64,000 bases of DNA from JAPLJU01 sp036725345 (lineage in GTDB: Bacteria > Desulfobacterota > Syntrophia > Syntrophales > UBA2192), in the NCBI GenBank assembly GCA_036725345.1, contig DAIMEJ010000003.1, positions 1-64,000 of the forward strand. Direction: 5' to 3'. The first letter of the stretch is position 1, and each line of letters starts with the position of its first letter. The notes beneath the pieces are model-generated. The model was not told the DNA's origin, searched no databases, and saw only the letters and a list, made by a program, of their open reading frames with translations. Shown here piece by piece: positions 17,666 through 27,264 of the stretch. Both the position numbers and the translations under genes were made by a program.

Positions 17666-19108
17666 TCACTGTCTTGACAAAAGGGCACCGTAGAACCCGT
17701 CCGTTCCCTGCATGTGGGGGAAAGACCTGAACTGCCCTCGTGCACCGATCATCTCGCGGGGGATCGTCCCGGGCGGGTCGAGGCGTTCAAAATCGGGGCG
17801 GGATGACAGGAAGCGCTCTATGATTTCATCGTTTTCCTCAGGCATGATGGAGCAGGTGCTGTAAACGAGCACACCGCCTCTTTTGACACAGCAGGATGCG
17901 CTCCTGAGAAGATTGAACTGCAGGAGGGGGAAGGCGGACAGGGCTTCCTCCGTCAGGCGCCATTTGATTTCCGGGTTTCTCCGCAGGGTGCCGAGGCCGG
18001 AACAGGGTGCGTCCAGGAGGACCCTGTCGAAGGCTGCGGGTGGAGGGATCTCCGATGGACGGGATACGTCGCCGCGGCGCGTCTCGATGATGCGGATTCC
18101 GAGCCTCCTGGCATTGGCCTCGAGAGCGCGGATCTTCTTCCCGTTCAGGTCCACGGCAAGGATCCGCCCGTCGTTTTTCATACGCTCCGCCATGTGGGTC
18201 GTCTTCCCCCCGGTACCGCAGCACAAGTCGGCAATTTTCTCGCCCGGCCGGGGATTTACGAGATGGGCGATGAGCTGCGAAGCTTCGTCCTGGACATGGA
18301 TCAGGCCCCGGCGGAAGAGGTCCAGTTGCCTGATGGGCCGGGCGAGGCCGGATGGCAGCGTGACCCCGTCGGGCGAAAAGGCGGTCGCTTGCGCTTCGAT
18401 ACCCTCTTCGCGCAGGCCTCTGAGCACATTGTCGCGCGATGTCTTCAGGGTATTCGTCCGCAGCGTGAGGGGGGGGTTTTCATTGTTGGCCCGGCAGAGC
18501 ATGAGCGTATCTTCGGCGCCGAAGAGGTCGATCCACCGCCTGACGAGCCAGAGCGGATGGGAGTGAACAATGGCGATGTGAAGGGCCGGGTCCCGGTCGT
18601 AATCCGGCGGTTTGATGATCTTGCCCTTCCGGATGGCATTGCGAAGAAGGGCGTTGACGAGAGCAGCCCGTCCCGGGCGTATCCTCTTGGCCGTCTCCAC
18701 GGCTTCGTCGACGGCGGCGTAATCGGGAATCCGGTCCAGGCAGGTGATCTGGTAAAGACCGACGCGAATGACATTCTTCAGGGAACTCTCCAGGTCCGCC
18801 GGGGGTCCGTCGTAGAGTTTCTCCAGCACCCAGTCGAGGCGGCCTTTCATCCGGAGCGTCCCGTAGACCAGCTGGGTCAAGAGGCTTCTGTCTGACGGTT
18901 TCTCAATGGCGTTCCCCGAGAGGGCCCGGTCGAGGAGCGGTTCCGCAAAGGCCTGATCCTTTTCCACCCGGTTCAGGATATCAACGGCAACCCGCCTCGG
19001 GTTTCCTCTTGCGTTCTGCTGCCTGATGAGACCCCCTTCCCTCCCTTGCGGGATTCGGCATCGATGACGGCCGGCTGTCGGATCAGGGTGTTCACCCCGC
19101 CATTTCAC
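17666..19108 (-). CDS. rsmB: 16S rRNA m5C967 methyltransferase RsmB
   Basis: RsmB methylates C967 of 16S rRNA using SAM. The 480-residue protein has an N-terminal NusB-like domain (ARGNPRRVAVDILNRV onwards), the SAM motif DLCCGTGGKTTHMAERM, and the catalytic motifs DAPCSGLGTLRRNPE and YSTCSIMPEEN with the two active cysteines. The assigned GTG at 19108 overlaps the fmt 3' end by 17 nt. It adds ~30 unconserved residues before the NusB-like part, so the true start could lie inside. fmt-rsmB adjacency is common in bacteria. Confidence 0.93.
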   Translation of the reverse strand: MKWRGEHPDPTAGRHRCRIPQGREGGLIRQQNARGNPRRVAVDILNRVEKDQAFAEPLLDRALSGNAIEKPSDRSLLTQLVYGTLRMKGRLDWVLEKLYDGPPADLESSLKNVIRVGLYQITCLDRIPDYAAVDEAVETAKRIRPGRAALVNALLRNAIRKGKIIKPPDYDRDPALHIAIVHSHPLWLVRRWIDLFGAEDTLMLCRANNENPPLTLRTNTLKTSRDNVLRGLREEGIEAQATAFSPDGVTLPSGLARPIRQLDLFRRGLIHVQDEASQLIAHLVNPRPGEKIADLCCGTGGKTTHMAERMKNDGRILAVDLNGKKIRALEANARRLGIRIIETRRGDVSRPSEIPPPAAFDRVLLDAPCSGLGTLRRNPEIKWRLTEEALSAFPLLQFNLLRSASCCVKRGGVLVYSTCSIMPEENDEIIERFLSSRPDFERLDPPGTIPREMIGARGQFRSFPHMQGTDGFYGALLSRQ

Positions 19109-20024
19109 CCCGTTCGATTCGGTGCCCTCGCAGGAACTCTGCGGCGGTCATCCGTCTTTTGCTTTCCATCTGCAGCTCCCGGATTTCCACGTAACCGCCC
19201 TTTGCCGCGATCCGGAGGCCGGCCGTTGTTTTGACAATGGTGCCGGGCGTCTCCGCGACGGGTCCTTCGACGGCCGCCGCCGAATAGATCTTCATCATCT
19301 TCCCCCGCAGGTAGGTATAGGCGCCCGGTTGAGAACTGAGGCCGGATATGAAATTCCTGATCTCCCGCGCGTCGCCATCCCACCGGATGAGGCCGTCTTC
19401 CTTCTTCAGTCGCGGGGCATAGGTGGCCTGTGCCGGATCCTGCGGTTTCCTCTGAAGCGTTCCCTCCATGAGGCCTGCGATCGTTTCCAGCAGGACCTCC
19501 GCCCCCATGAGGGCGAGCCGTTCATGGAGCCCGTCGAAATTATCGTCCGGTTCTATGTCCGTTTTCCGCTGGAGGAGAATATCCCCCGTGTCCACCCCTT
19601 CGTCCATCAGGATGGTGGTGATCCCTGTTTCTTTCTCCCCCCTGATGAGGGCCCAGTGGATGGGGGCCGCCCCCCTGTATTTCGGGAGCAGGGAGGGATG
19701 AACGTTGATGCAGCCCATGGGCGGGAACTGGATGACCTCCTTCGGGAGTATCTGACCAAAGGCCACCAGGACAACCATGTCCGGGGCCAGTGTTCGGAAG
19801 GTCTGGATGAAATCCGTGTCGCGTACACGCTCCGGTTGAATGACGGGCAGCTGATGACGCTCCGCGACCATTTTGACGGAAGGCGCCTCGAATTGCCTTC
19901 CCCGACCCCTGGGCCGATCCGGCTGGGTGACGACGCCGATGATGGTGTGACCTCCTTTGAAGAGAGTTTCAAGGGAGGGATTGGCGAATTCAGCCGTACC
20001 CATAAAGAGAATTTTCGGTTTCAC
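19092..20024 (-). CDS. fmt: Methionyl-tRNA formyltransferase
   Basis: Fmt formylates initiator Met-tRNA using 10-formyl-THF. The 310-residue protein begins KILFMGTAEFANPSLETL and has the catalytic region INVHPSLLPKYRGAAPIHWA followed by TGITTILMDEGVDTGDIL. The C-terminal tRNA-binding domain starts near residue 205 (ATYAPRLKKEDG). The length is normal. The usual partner def is not adjacent here; priA lies upstream across a ~110-nt gap. Confidence 0.96.
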   Translation of the reverse strand: MKPKILFMGTAEFANPSLETLFKGGHTIIGVVTQPDRPRGRGRQFEAPSVKMVAERHQLPVIQPERVRDTDFIQTFRTLAPDMVVLVAFGQILPKEVIQFPPMGCINVHPSLLPKYRGAAPIHWALIRGEKETGITTILMDEGVDTGDILLQRKTDIEPDDNFDGLHERLALMGAEVLLETIAGLMEGTLQRKPQDPAQATYAPRLKKEDGLIRWDGDAREIRNFISGLSSQPGAYTYLRGKMMKIYSAAAVEGPVAETPGTIVKTTAGLRIAAKGGYVEIRELQMESKRRMTAAEFLRGHRIERGEMAG

Positions 20025-20133
20025 GATGACCTCTTCACGGAAGTTTCGACGACGGGTGAGACGTCATTGAGAATCGGGACATCGCTCGATTCCGCCCGAT
20101 GCCTCCGGGTCACTGCCGCCATGCGACAGCATA

Positions 20134-22578
20134 TCACATGAAATTAACGGGGTCCACGTCCACCCTGATGTCGCAGCCCGGTGCCTTGACGCCTGACAGG
20201 GCCTGCCGGGTCAGCTGCTGCAATTGGCGCACACTCTGTCCCTTGAGCAGGATCTGCCACCGGTGCCTGCCCCTGATTCTGGCAATGGGCGCCTCCACGG
20301 GTCCGATGAGGGAGACATCCCGAAGCCGCCCCTGCGACTGCAGAAGTCGCCGTACCCTCGCGACAATTCTTTCGGCACCTGTCTGCGTTTTGTAACGGTC
20401 CAACCCCGTGACCAGAAGCTGGATCATCCGCGAGAAGGGGGGGTACCCGGCGCCCTGCCGGGCGGCTATCTCCTCGTTGAAGAATCCCCGGTAATCGTGG
20501 TTCTGCGTCCGCTCGATGGCGTAGTGGGACGGATTCAGCGTCTGAATGATGACGCGGCCGGGCAGGTCGCCCCGTCCGCCCCTCCCCGACACCTGGGTGA
20601 GAAGCTGAAAGGTCTTTTCCGAAGCCCGGAAATCGGGGATGTTCAATGCCGTGTCGGCTGATACGACGCCGACGAGGGTGACATTCGGATAATCGTGCCC
20701 CTTCGCAATCATCTGGGTCCCGATCAGTATGTCTATTTCCCCGTCGTGCAGATCCTTAAGGATCTGCACGAACGTTCCCTTCCGGGCTGTCACGTCGCTG
20801 TCCATTCGCCTGACACGGGCACGGGGGAAGCACTTCAGAACCTCTTCTTCAAGTCTTTCCGTACCGAGACCGAAGCTCTGAATCGCTTCCTTCTGGCAGG
20901 AAGGGCATCGGGACGGGACCTTCGTGAAGTAGTCGCAGTAATGGCATCGCAGGATGCCCTCTTTCTGGTGATGGGTCAGCGAAACGTCGCAGCTCGGGCA
21001 CCTGAAGACATGGGCGCACTCCGGGCAGTGCATGAAGGTCGTGAAGCCCCGCCGGTTCAGGAAAAGAATAGATTGCCTGCGGATTCGCAGCGTTTCCTCC
21101 AGGGCGTTTCTCAGGGTTCCGGAAAGAATCCGGATTCTTCCGTTTTCGTCCCTTTCGTTCTTCATGTCCACGATGCGAACCTGGGGAAGGGGTCTTTCCT
21201 CTACCCGTCGAGGCAGGCTCAGATACCGGTAAGACTTCTCCCGCGTGTTGAAATAAGTCTGGATGCCGGGCGTCGCGGAGCCGAGGACCGCTGCGGCTGA
21301 TTGCATTTTGGCCCTGACAATCGCCAGGTCTCTGGCATGGTAGGGCAGACGTTCATCCTGCTTGTAGGAGCTGTCGTGCTCTTCATCGACCACAATCAGC
21401 TTCAGGTCGCGGGCCGGTGCGAAAATGGCCGACCGGGCCCCCAGGATGATTTTCAGATCGCCTCGCTGGATCCTGCGCCACTGGTCGTATCTTGCCCCGG
21501 GGGAGATGCCGCTGTGCAAAACGGCGATCTCCCCGTCCCCGAAACGCCGCATCAGTCGGCTCTGGAGCTGGGGTGTGAGCGCGATCTCGGGGACGAGATA
21601 GATGACGCTGCCCTGTTGCTTCAACACCTCGCTGATGGCCTGCAGATAGATTTCTGTTTTCCCGCTGCCGGTCACGCCGTGGAGAAGATAGGCGGCAAAA
21701 CGGCCGGATGAAAGCCCCGAGACAATTTCCTGTAGCGCGGCCTCCTGGTCCGCGTTGAGCCGGATGCCTGTCGTCAGGCGGTGAATTTCAGGCGGGCACT
21801 CCGGTGACCGGTATGCTTCCCTTTCCCGGGTTTGAACGAGGCCCTTGCGCGCCAGCCGCTGTACGGCCTGACGACCGTTCTTGAAGCGGCTGCATATTTC
21901 AGAGAGGGGGATGCATCCACTTTTTCTGATGAGATCCAGAATACTTTTCTGGCTTGCCGGGAGGTTCGTCGCGCCCGTTTCTTCCATCGCGGCGGACACG
22001 ACCTTTTCTTTTTTCCTGCTCAAACGAGGTTGGGTCAGCCTCTCGTCGAGGCGGATGAGTTTCCTGTCCCGGAGGGATTTAAGCTCTGCCGTCAGCAGCT
22101 TTCGTCCCATTTTCCGGCAGAGCTGCTTGACGGATAGACCAGCCGGGGTATCCCGGAGGATAGACAAAATCCGGCGCTCGGTTCCGGAAAGGTCCTTCCG
22201 TGCGGTCCCGGCCGGGACAGCGTCTTTGTGTTCCTCCTCCGTCCGGGTGACCCACCGGCGGCTTTCCATGTCGATGCCGCCGGGGAGGATTTCACCGAGC
22301 ATCTTTCCGAGGGGATAGAGATAGTAGTCCGCGGCCCACTGGTAGAAACGCAGATCCTCTTCACTGAAGAGGGGATCGGTATCCAGTACCCGGAGGAGTT
22401 TCTTCGTTTCCCCGATACTGACTGATTCAGGAACACGGAGAATGTAGCCGGTGACGGACCGTTTTCCCAGGGGGACGAGTACACGCTTCCCGACGGCGAC
22501 CTCCGGTTCAAGATCCCCGGGCACCTCGTAGGAAAAGGTCTTGGGTGATCGGATGCTGACGGCAACCTCGACAAACAT
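20134..22578 (-). CDS. priA: Primosomal helicase PriA
   Basis: PriA restarts stalled replication forks as a 3'-5' helicase and primosome loader. The 814-residue protein has the 3'-DNA-binding domain (SYEVPGDLEPEVAVGKRVLV), Walker A HGVTGSGKTE, the DEEH box (LIVVDEEHDSSYKQ), and the cysteine-rich zinc region between helicase motifs (CPECAHVFRCPSC, CHYCDYF, CPSC). Motif VI is QVSGRGGRGDLPG. It is slightly longer than E. coli PriA (732) because of a helical insertion before the helicase core, which is common in this group. Confidence 0.95.
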   Translation of the reverse strand: MFVEVAVSIRSPKTFSYEVPGDLEPEVAVGKRVLVPLGKRSVTGYILRVPESVSIGETKKLLRVLDTDPLFSEEDLRFYQWAADYYLYPLGKMLGEILPGGIDMESRRWVTRTEEEHKDAVPAGTARKDLSGTERRILSILRDTPAGLSVKQLCRKMGRKLLTAELKSLRDRKLIRLDERLTQPRLSRKKEKVVSAAMEETGATNLPASQKSILDLIRKSGCIPLSEICSRFKNGRQAVQRLARKGLVQTREREAYRSPECPPEIHRLTTGIRLNADQEAALQEIVSGLSSGRFAAYLLHGVTGSGKTEIYLQAISEVLKQQGSVIYLVPEIALTPQLQSRLMRRFGDGEIAVLHSGISPGARYDQWRRIQRGDLKIILGARSAIFAPARDLKLIVVDEEHDSSYKQDERLPYHARDLAIVRAKMQSAAAVLGSATPGIQTYFNTREKSYRYLSLPRRVEERPLPQVRIVDMKNERDENGRIRILSGTLRNALEETLRIRRQSILFLNRRGFTTFMHCPECAHVFRCPSCDVSLTHHQKEGILRCHYCDYFTKVPSRCPSCQKEAIQSFGLGTERLEEEVLKCFPRARVRRMDSDVTARKGTFVQILKDLHDGEIDILIGTQMIAKGHDYPNVTLVGVVSADTALNIPDFRASEKTFQLLTQVSGRGGRGDLPGRVIIQTLNPSHYAIERTQNHDYRGFFNEEIAARQGAGYPPFSRMIQLLVTGLDRYKTQTGAERIVARVRRLLQSQGRLRDVSLIGPVEAPIARIRGRHRWQILLKGQSVRQLQQLTRQALSGVKAPGCDIRVDVDPVNFM

Positions 22579-22721
22579 GCGGCTCCTCTGCCCCGGAAGG
22601 TCTCCGCGGACGGGCAGGCTGAAGGAATACCTGCCGGCAAGGCGGTGGGATTATATCCCAAGGTGAAATGGATTAAAAGCGCTTGAATGGCGGGGATAAG
22701 AGGTCGTGAAACGGAAATTCA

Positions 22722-22741
22722 CTTCATCCCCGGGGATGAAG
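22722..22741. repeat. Perfect 20-bp palindrome downstream of dksA
   Basis: CTTCATCCCCGGGGATGAAG is a perfect palindrome in the gap between dksA and priA. It may be a hairpin terminator for the minus-strand dksA transcript, but no T-run follows; a dyad protein site is also possible. Confidence 0.4.
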
Positions 22742-22778
22742 GTACCATGCCTGGATGGGTGTCTGCGGGAGGGTGTGA

Positions 22779-23141
22779 TTATTCGCCCCTCAGTTTTTCA
22801 AGCTTTTCTTCCCTGGTCTTGCATTCGATGCAGAGCGTCGTGACCGGTCTGGCCGTCAGTCGTTTTTCGGAGATGGGTCCCCCGCACTTCTCGCAGATAC
22901 CGAAGGTGCCGTCGTCGATCCTCGTGAGTGCTTCCTGCATTTTGGCGATCAGCTTTCTTTCCCGGTCTCTGATCCTCAGTTCGAAGTTCCGATCGGACTC
23001 CAGGGATGCCCTGTCATTGGGGTCGGGAAAGTTCTCTTTCTCGTCCGTCATCTCGGAAACCGTTTTTCCGGCCTCGGTCAGAAGATCGTTGATCTTCTGA
23101 TTCAGAAGCTTTTTGAAATATTTGAGCTTTTCAGGTTTCAT
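22779..23141 (-). CDS. dksA: DksA/TraR-family transcription factor
   Basis: The 120-residue protein has an N-terminal coiled coil (residues ~1-70) and a C-terminal four-cysteine zinc finger, CEKCGGPISEKRLTARP then CIEC. This fits the DksA family, which enters the RNA polymerase secondary channel and, with ppGpp, shapes the stringent response. It is shorter than E. coli DksA (151). The coiled-coil tip appears to read NFPDPNDRASLES; the paired Asp residues typical of active DksA may be the DPND pair, but this needs an alignment. Confidence 0.87.
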   Translation of the reverse strand: MKPEKLKYFKKLLNQKINDLLTEAGKTVSEMTDEKENFPDPNDRASLESDRNFELRIRDRERKLIAKMQEALTRIDDGTFGICEKCGGPISEKRLTARPVTTLCIECKTREEKLEKLRGE

Positions 23142-23254
23142 CGGCCAGTGACTCTGCCCCGAAAGATGTCCTCATTTTCTCTAAAGGCGCTATCCTATAC
23201 AGAAAAATCGAAAATTTGTAAAGAAAAAAATGACGCCTCCGTCGCCGATGTGGA

Positions 23255-23740
23255 TCACTTTTGATTCCCGTAAACCAGAAGGATCTTCTCTATGATGTTG
23301 GTCGTGGAGGCCCCCTTGATTTCGGGAATGACGGCCACGGTTCCGCCCCATTTCCTGACGGCCGCCCCTCCCACGATATCTTTCTCGGCCCAGTCGCCGC
23401 CTTTCACGATGACGTCGGGTTTGAGGCACTGGATCAGTTCCAGCGGTGTGGTTTCATCGAAGAGGGTCACGAAATCCACGGATTGAAGCGAAGCGATGAT
23501 GTCGGCACGCTCGTCCTGGGGCATGATGGGTCTCCGGGGGCCCTTGATGGCCCTGACGGAGGCGTCGCTGTTGATCCCGACGACCAGGACATCGCCGAGT
23601 TTCCTGGCCTCCCGCAGGTACCGCGTGTGACCGGTGTGGAGGATGTCGAAACAGCCGTTCGTGAAGATGACCTTCTTCCCCGCCTTCTTCAGTCTTGCGA
23701 TCTCCAGTTTCAGTTCGTCCCGCGAAAGCACTTTACGCAT
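23255..23740 (-). CDS. rfaE2: D-glycero-beta-D-manno-heptose 1-phosphate adenylyltransferase
   Basis: This is the stand-alone nucleotidyltransferase half of HldE, which makes ADP-heptose for the LPS inner core. The 161-residue protein has VIFTNGCFDILHTGHTRYL, with the HxGH nucleotidyltransferase signature, and LIQCLKPDVIVKGGDW near the end. The start at 23740 is supported by AGGAGG upstream; a longer frame to 23818 runs into comF. No kinase half (rfaE1) is in the window. It fits with lpxC as evidence of LPS. Confidence 0.92.
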   Translation of the reverse strand: MRKVLSRDELKLEIARLKKAGKKVIFTNGCFDILHTGHTRYLREARKLGDVLVVGINSDASVRAIKGPRRPIMPQDERADIIASLQSVDFVTLFDETTPLELIQCLKPDVIVKGGDWAEKDIVGGAAVRKWGGTVAVIPEIKGASTTNIIEKILLVYGNQK

Positions 23741-23748
23741 CGGTCCTC

Positions 23749-24471
23749 CTACAGGGCCCGCGCGAGGGTGAGGACCCCCACGCGCCCGGCTCCTCCTGTC
23801 GTTAAAATCCTTGCACATTCCCTGACGGTGCTTCCCGTCGTGTAGACGTCGTCGATCAGAAGAACCTTCTTCCCTTTCACACGGTGCCCGTTTTCGAGTT
23901 TGAAAGCCCCGCGCACATTCCTCGCCCGTTCCTCTTTCTTGAGCCCTGTCTGGGGAGCCGTGCTCGCGGTTCTCCGGAGGGTCATGAAATCAAGTTCAAC
24001 GGAAAACCGGCGCGCCATGGCCCTTGCCAGAACCAGGGATTGGTTGAAACCTCTCTCCCTCAGGCGCTGGAGATGAAGGGGAACGGGCATGATGACATCG
24101 TATTCACCGACATCGAAGGCCTGATGGCACCACACGGCCATGAGGGACCCCAGGGCCTCGCCGGCATGAAGGCTGCCCTGGTATTTGAACCGCTGAATGG
24201 TTTTGAGGAGTGAAGTTTCGTAGACGCCCAGCGATCGCACGGATGTAAAATACTGCTTCTTGGAAAGGCAGTCCCCGCAGGGGTGATCACTCGCCGCCTC
24301 GGTGAAGTAGGGAAGACCGCATCGGGGACAGAGCGGTGGGTTGATGAAACGGATTTCGGAGAAGCACGCCGGGCAGAAGGAATGGTGCAGATCCGCTTCG
24401 AGTATGGTTTCACAAACGACGCATGCGGGCGGAAAGAGGATGTCCGCGAGGCCTCTCAGGATTGTTTTCAA
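23749..24471 (-). CDS. comF: ComF family protein (double zinc ribbon, phosphoribosyltransferase fold)
   Basis: The 240-residue protein has an N-terminal zinc ribbon (CVVCE, CPACFSE, CPRCGLPY, CGDC) and a phosphoribosyltransferase domain with the PRPP loop VLLIDDVYTTGSTVRECA. ComF/GntX proteins are tied to DNA uptake and recombination; the enzyme activity is not known. The start is TTG at 24471, 3 nt after the rsfS stop, and rfaE2 follows 8 nt downstream, so the three genes form an operon. Confidence 0.9.
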   Translation of the reverse strand: MKTILRGLADILFPPACVVCETILEADLHHSFCPACFSEIRFINPPLCPRCGLPYFTEAASDHPCGDCLSKKQYFTSVRSLGVYETSLLKTIQRFKYQGSLHAGEALGSLMAVWCHQAFDVGEYDVIMPVPLHLQRLRERGFNQSLVLARAMARRFSVELDFMTLRRTASTAPQTGLKKEERARNVRGAFKLENGHRVKGKKVLLIDDVYTTGSTVRECARILTTGGAGRVGVLTLARAL

Positions 24472-24474
24472 ATA

Positions 24475-24870
24475 TCACATCCCCTTGCGGAGGCGGGTTA
24501 TTCTGTCGGCGTCGTTATCGATTTCCATCCTGGGGGCATCTGACCACAGCCGCTCCATGTCGTAGAAGCCCCGGACGGGTTCGTAGAAGACGTGGACGAT
24601 GATATCGGCATAGTCCATGAGGATCCACTGCGCGTTGCGCTCCCCCTCAATCCCCAGGGGGAGTATGCCGTTATTTTTCATGTTCTCTTCGATGGCCTGG
24701 GCGATGCTCTGAACCTGCCGGTCCGACGTCCCGCTGCAGACAACGGCATAGTCGGCGAAGGAGGTGACCTTTTGCATGTTTAATATGATGATATCTTTTG
24801 CCTTTTTTTCAAGGGCCGCGTTGACGCAGAGAATGACTCTCTTCTTTGTGTCGTCTTTTTTTCTTTTCAA
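24475..24870 (-). CDS. rsfS: Ribosome silencing factor RsfS
   Basis: RsfS binds ribosomal protein L14 and blocks subunit joining in starvation. The 131-residue product has the Iojap-family segment KKAKDIIILNMQKVTSFADY, then CSGTSDRQVQSIAQAI and WILMDYADIIVHVF, all conserved. The start is a TTG at 24870 with AGGA upstream. It is the first gene of the minus-strand run. Its usual neighbour nadD is absent here. Confidence 0.94.
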   Translation of the reverse strand: MKRKKDDTKKRVILCVNAALEKKAKDIIILNMQKVTSFADYAVVCSGTSDRQVQSIAQAIEENMKNNGILPLGIEGERNAQWILMDYADIIVHVFYEPVRGFYDMERLWSDAPRMEIDNDADRITRLRKGM

Positions 24871-24927
24871 TAATGCGTTCCTGTCGCCGGAGTTCGAGTG
24901 CTTGTATGCATTGATAAACCCTTGTTT

Positions 24928-24955
24928 TGTTAACAGAAATTTAGTAAAGTGTCAA
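24928..24955 (-). promoter_or_regulatory. Putative sigma-70 promoter for rsfS-comF-rfaE2
   Basis: On the minus strand, consensus TTGACA (24955-24950) and TTAACA (24933-24928) are 16 nt apart, 58 nt upstream of the rsfS start. Confidence 0.5.
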
Positions 24956-25110
24956 TCTGAAAATGCCATGGGCGCAGGGAGGCCGAAAGATTTGCGAATG
25001 GGAGGGACCGGGCGGCCCCGATGGGGCAGAGGTTCTTTTTCGCGGTTGTTTAAACACCCGTGGTATGGTAAAAACCGGTCGCCTGAGTCGTGAACAGATA
25101 CAAGGCCGTC

Positions 25111-25908
25111 ATGCGGGACATCCTTAAAAAAATTCAAGTGAATATGCCCTTCCATCAGCTCCGCCATCATTATCTTCCCGCTGTCCTGAGAGAAAAAATC
25201 AACCCTGAAATCGGTTTCAATTGTCAGGTCCTTGACAGCACGAGGAGGGAGGATTTTCGCGAGATGGCGGGGATCCTGCTGGAAGCGGGGCTGCGTATCA
25301 CCTTTCACGCGCCTTTCATGGATTTGAGGCCCGGTGCCCTCGACCCCCGCATCCGTCAGGTGACGATTGACCGGTTGAACCAGGTTCTTGACCTGGTGCC
25401 CGACTTTCAACCCAAAGCCGTCGTCTGCCACCCCTCCTTCGATGAGCGCTATTACGTGACAACGGGACCCCGGTGGCTCGAAAACAGTGTTGCCACGTGG
25501 CGGGCATTGTCGCGAACGGCGAAAGATGCGGGCACCGTCATCATGCTCGAAAACGTCTATGAAGCCCATCCCGGCTACCTGGAGATGCTTCTCGGTCAGA
25601 TCGACTCTCCTCAACTTCGTTTCTGCCTGGACACGGGGCATTTCAACGCCTTCTCGAAGACGGACCTGGGCCTGTGGCTTGAAAAACTGGGGCCCTATGT
25701 GGGGGAACTGCACCTCCACGACAATGACGGTTCGGCCGATGATCATCTTCCCGTGGGCAGGGGGAACTTTCCCTTCCCGCGGCTCTTTTCATTTCTCCAG
25801 GAGAGAAGGATGTCGCCGATCATCACGATTGAGCCTCACACGGAGAAAAATCTCTGGGATACGGTGGTTCACATGCGCGAGACAAGTTTGCTGAATGATT
25901 GCTGCTAA
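25111..25908 (+). CDS. TIM-barrel sugar phosphate isomerase/epimerase-like protein
   Basis: This ~265-residue protein belongs to the xylose isomerase-like TIM barrel (AP endonuclease 2) superfamily. Metal-binding positions are visible: MLENVYEAHPG, CLDTGHFNAF, LHLHDNDGSADDH and ITIEPHT. The substrate is unknown. The ATG at 25111 is chosen because AAGG lies just upstream; GTG at 25090 is another option, and ATG at 25144 a third. It is followed 15 nt later by the UDP-glucose dehydrogenase gene, hinting at a carbohydrate role. Confidence 0.75.
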   Translation: MRDILKKIQVNMPFHQLRHHYLPAVLREKINPEIGFNCQVLDSTRREDFREMAGILLEAGLRITFHAPFMDLRPGALDPRIRQVTIDRLNQVLDLVPDFQPKAVVCHPSFDERYYVTTGPRWLENSVATWRALSRTAKDAGTVIMLENVYEAHPGYLEMLLGQIDSPQLRFCLDTGHFNAFSKTDLGLWLEKLGPYVGELHLHDNDGSADDHLPVGRGNFPFPRLFSFLQERRMSPIITIEPHTEKNLWDTVVHMRETSLLNDCC

Positions 25909-25923
25909 CGGGGGAGGTCACTT

Positions 25924-27252
25924 ATGAAACTGGCGTTTGTCGGAGCGGGGTATGTGGGACTTGTCGCCGCTGCCTGCTTTGCCGAAATGGGAAATGAGGT
26001 CATCTGTGTCGATGTGGACGAGAAGAGGATCGAGGGTCTCAAGAGGGGCGTCATACCGATCTTTGAACCGGGCCTCGATTCGATGGTGAAGAGGAACCAT
26101 GACGGCGGGCGGCTGAAGTTCACGACGAGCCTGGAGGAAGCGGTCAGAAGCTCCCTCGTCGTCTTCGTCGCCGTGGGCACGCCGCAGGACGAAAACGGTG
26201 CCGCCGACCTGATGTATGTCATCAAGGTCGCCCGGGACATCGGCGAGTTCATCGAGGAGTACAAGATCGTCGTTCTGAAGTCGACCGTTCCCGTCGGGAC
26301 GTGTGACAAGGTCAAGAAAACCATCCTGGAAAGATTGACCGCCAGGGGGGTTACGGTCGAGTTCGACGTGGTGTCCAACCCGGAGTTTCTGAAGGAGGGA
26401 GACGCCATTAACGACTTCATGAAGCCTGACCGGGTCGTCATCGGCACGGATAACGTGAGAACGGCTGAACTCATGAAAGAGCTCTACGCGCCTTTTGCCA
26501 TGGAAAGGGATAAATTGATTATCATGGACAACCGCAGCGCCGAAGTGACGAAGTATGCCGCAAACGCCATGCTCGCCACACGCATATCGTTCATGAACGA
26601 GATCGCCAATATCTGCGAGCGGGTGGGTGCCGATGTTTCCCTCGTGCGAAGGGGCATCGGGTCCGACCGGCGGATCGGCTACAGCTTCATCTATCCGGGG
26701 ATCGGTTACGGCGGTTCCTGTTTCCCCAAGGACATACGGGCCCTCATCAACACGGCGCGGGAGCACCAGTACAACTCCCAGTTGCTCTCGGCCGTCGACG
26801 GCGTCAACATGCGTCAGCGGGGGATCATGACCGACAGGGTTGTGCAATATTTTGAAAAGCGGGGAGGCGTCAAAGGCAGGACCGTGGCCGTCTGGGGACT
26901 TTCCTTCAAACCGAACACCGATGACGTCCGGGAGTCTCCGGCCATGGCAATCCTGTCGATGCTGGTGGAAAAGGGGATCCGGGTCCAGGCCTATGACCCG
27001 GAGGCCATTGCCAGTGCGAAACGGGTGCTGGGAGACAACCCGAACGTGACCTATTTCGACAGTGCCTACGATGCCCTCGCCGGGGCCGACGCCCTGGTCC
27101 TCCTGACGGAGTGGTTCATGTTCCGGAAGCCCGATTTCGAACGGGTGAAGAAGCTGCTGAAAGCACCGGTCATATTCGACGGACGAAACCAGTATGATCC
27201 GGCGGAGATGAAAAACAGGGGTTTTGTCTACATGAGCGTCGGGCGAAAATAA
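25924..27252 (+). CDS. ugd: UDP-glucose 6-dehydrogenase
   Basis: This NAD-dependent four-electron dehydrogenase makes UDP-glucuronate, a precursor for polysaccharides and LPS sugars. The 442-residue protein begins MKLAFVGAGYVGLVAAACF (Rossmann motif), has LKSTVPVGTCDKVK, SNPEFLKEGDA, and the catalytic Cys266 in IGYGGSCFPKD. The C-terminal UDP-binding domain contains LSFKPNTDDVRESPA and YDPEA. All key residues are intact. Its product could be used by the epimerase at 8789, but that is not adjacent. Confidence 0.95.
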   Translation: MKLAFVGAGYVGLVAAACFAEMGNEVICVDVDEKRIEGLKRGVIPIFEPGLDSMVKRNHDGGRLKFTTSLEEAVRSSLVVFVAVGTPQDENGAADLMYVIKVARDIGEFIEEYKIVVLKSTVPVGTCDKVKKTILERLTARGVTVEFDVVSNPEFLKEGDAINDFMKPDRVVIGTDNVRTAELMKELYAPFAMERDKLIIMDNRSAEVTKYAANAMLATRISFMNEIANICERVGADVSLVRRGIGSDRRIGYSFIYPGIGYGGSCFPKDIRALINTAREHQYNSQLLSAVDGVNMRQRGIMTDRVVQYFEKRGGVKGRTVAVWGLSFKPNTDDVRESPAMAILSMLVEKGIRVQAYDPEAIASAKRVLGDNPNVTYFDSAYDALAGADALVLLTEWFMFRKPDFERVKKLLKAPVIFDGRNQYDPAEMKNRGFVYMSVGRK

Positions 27253-27264
27253 GGGATAGGGGCC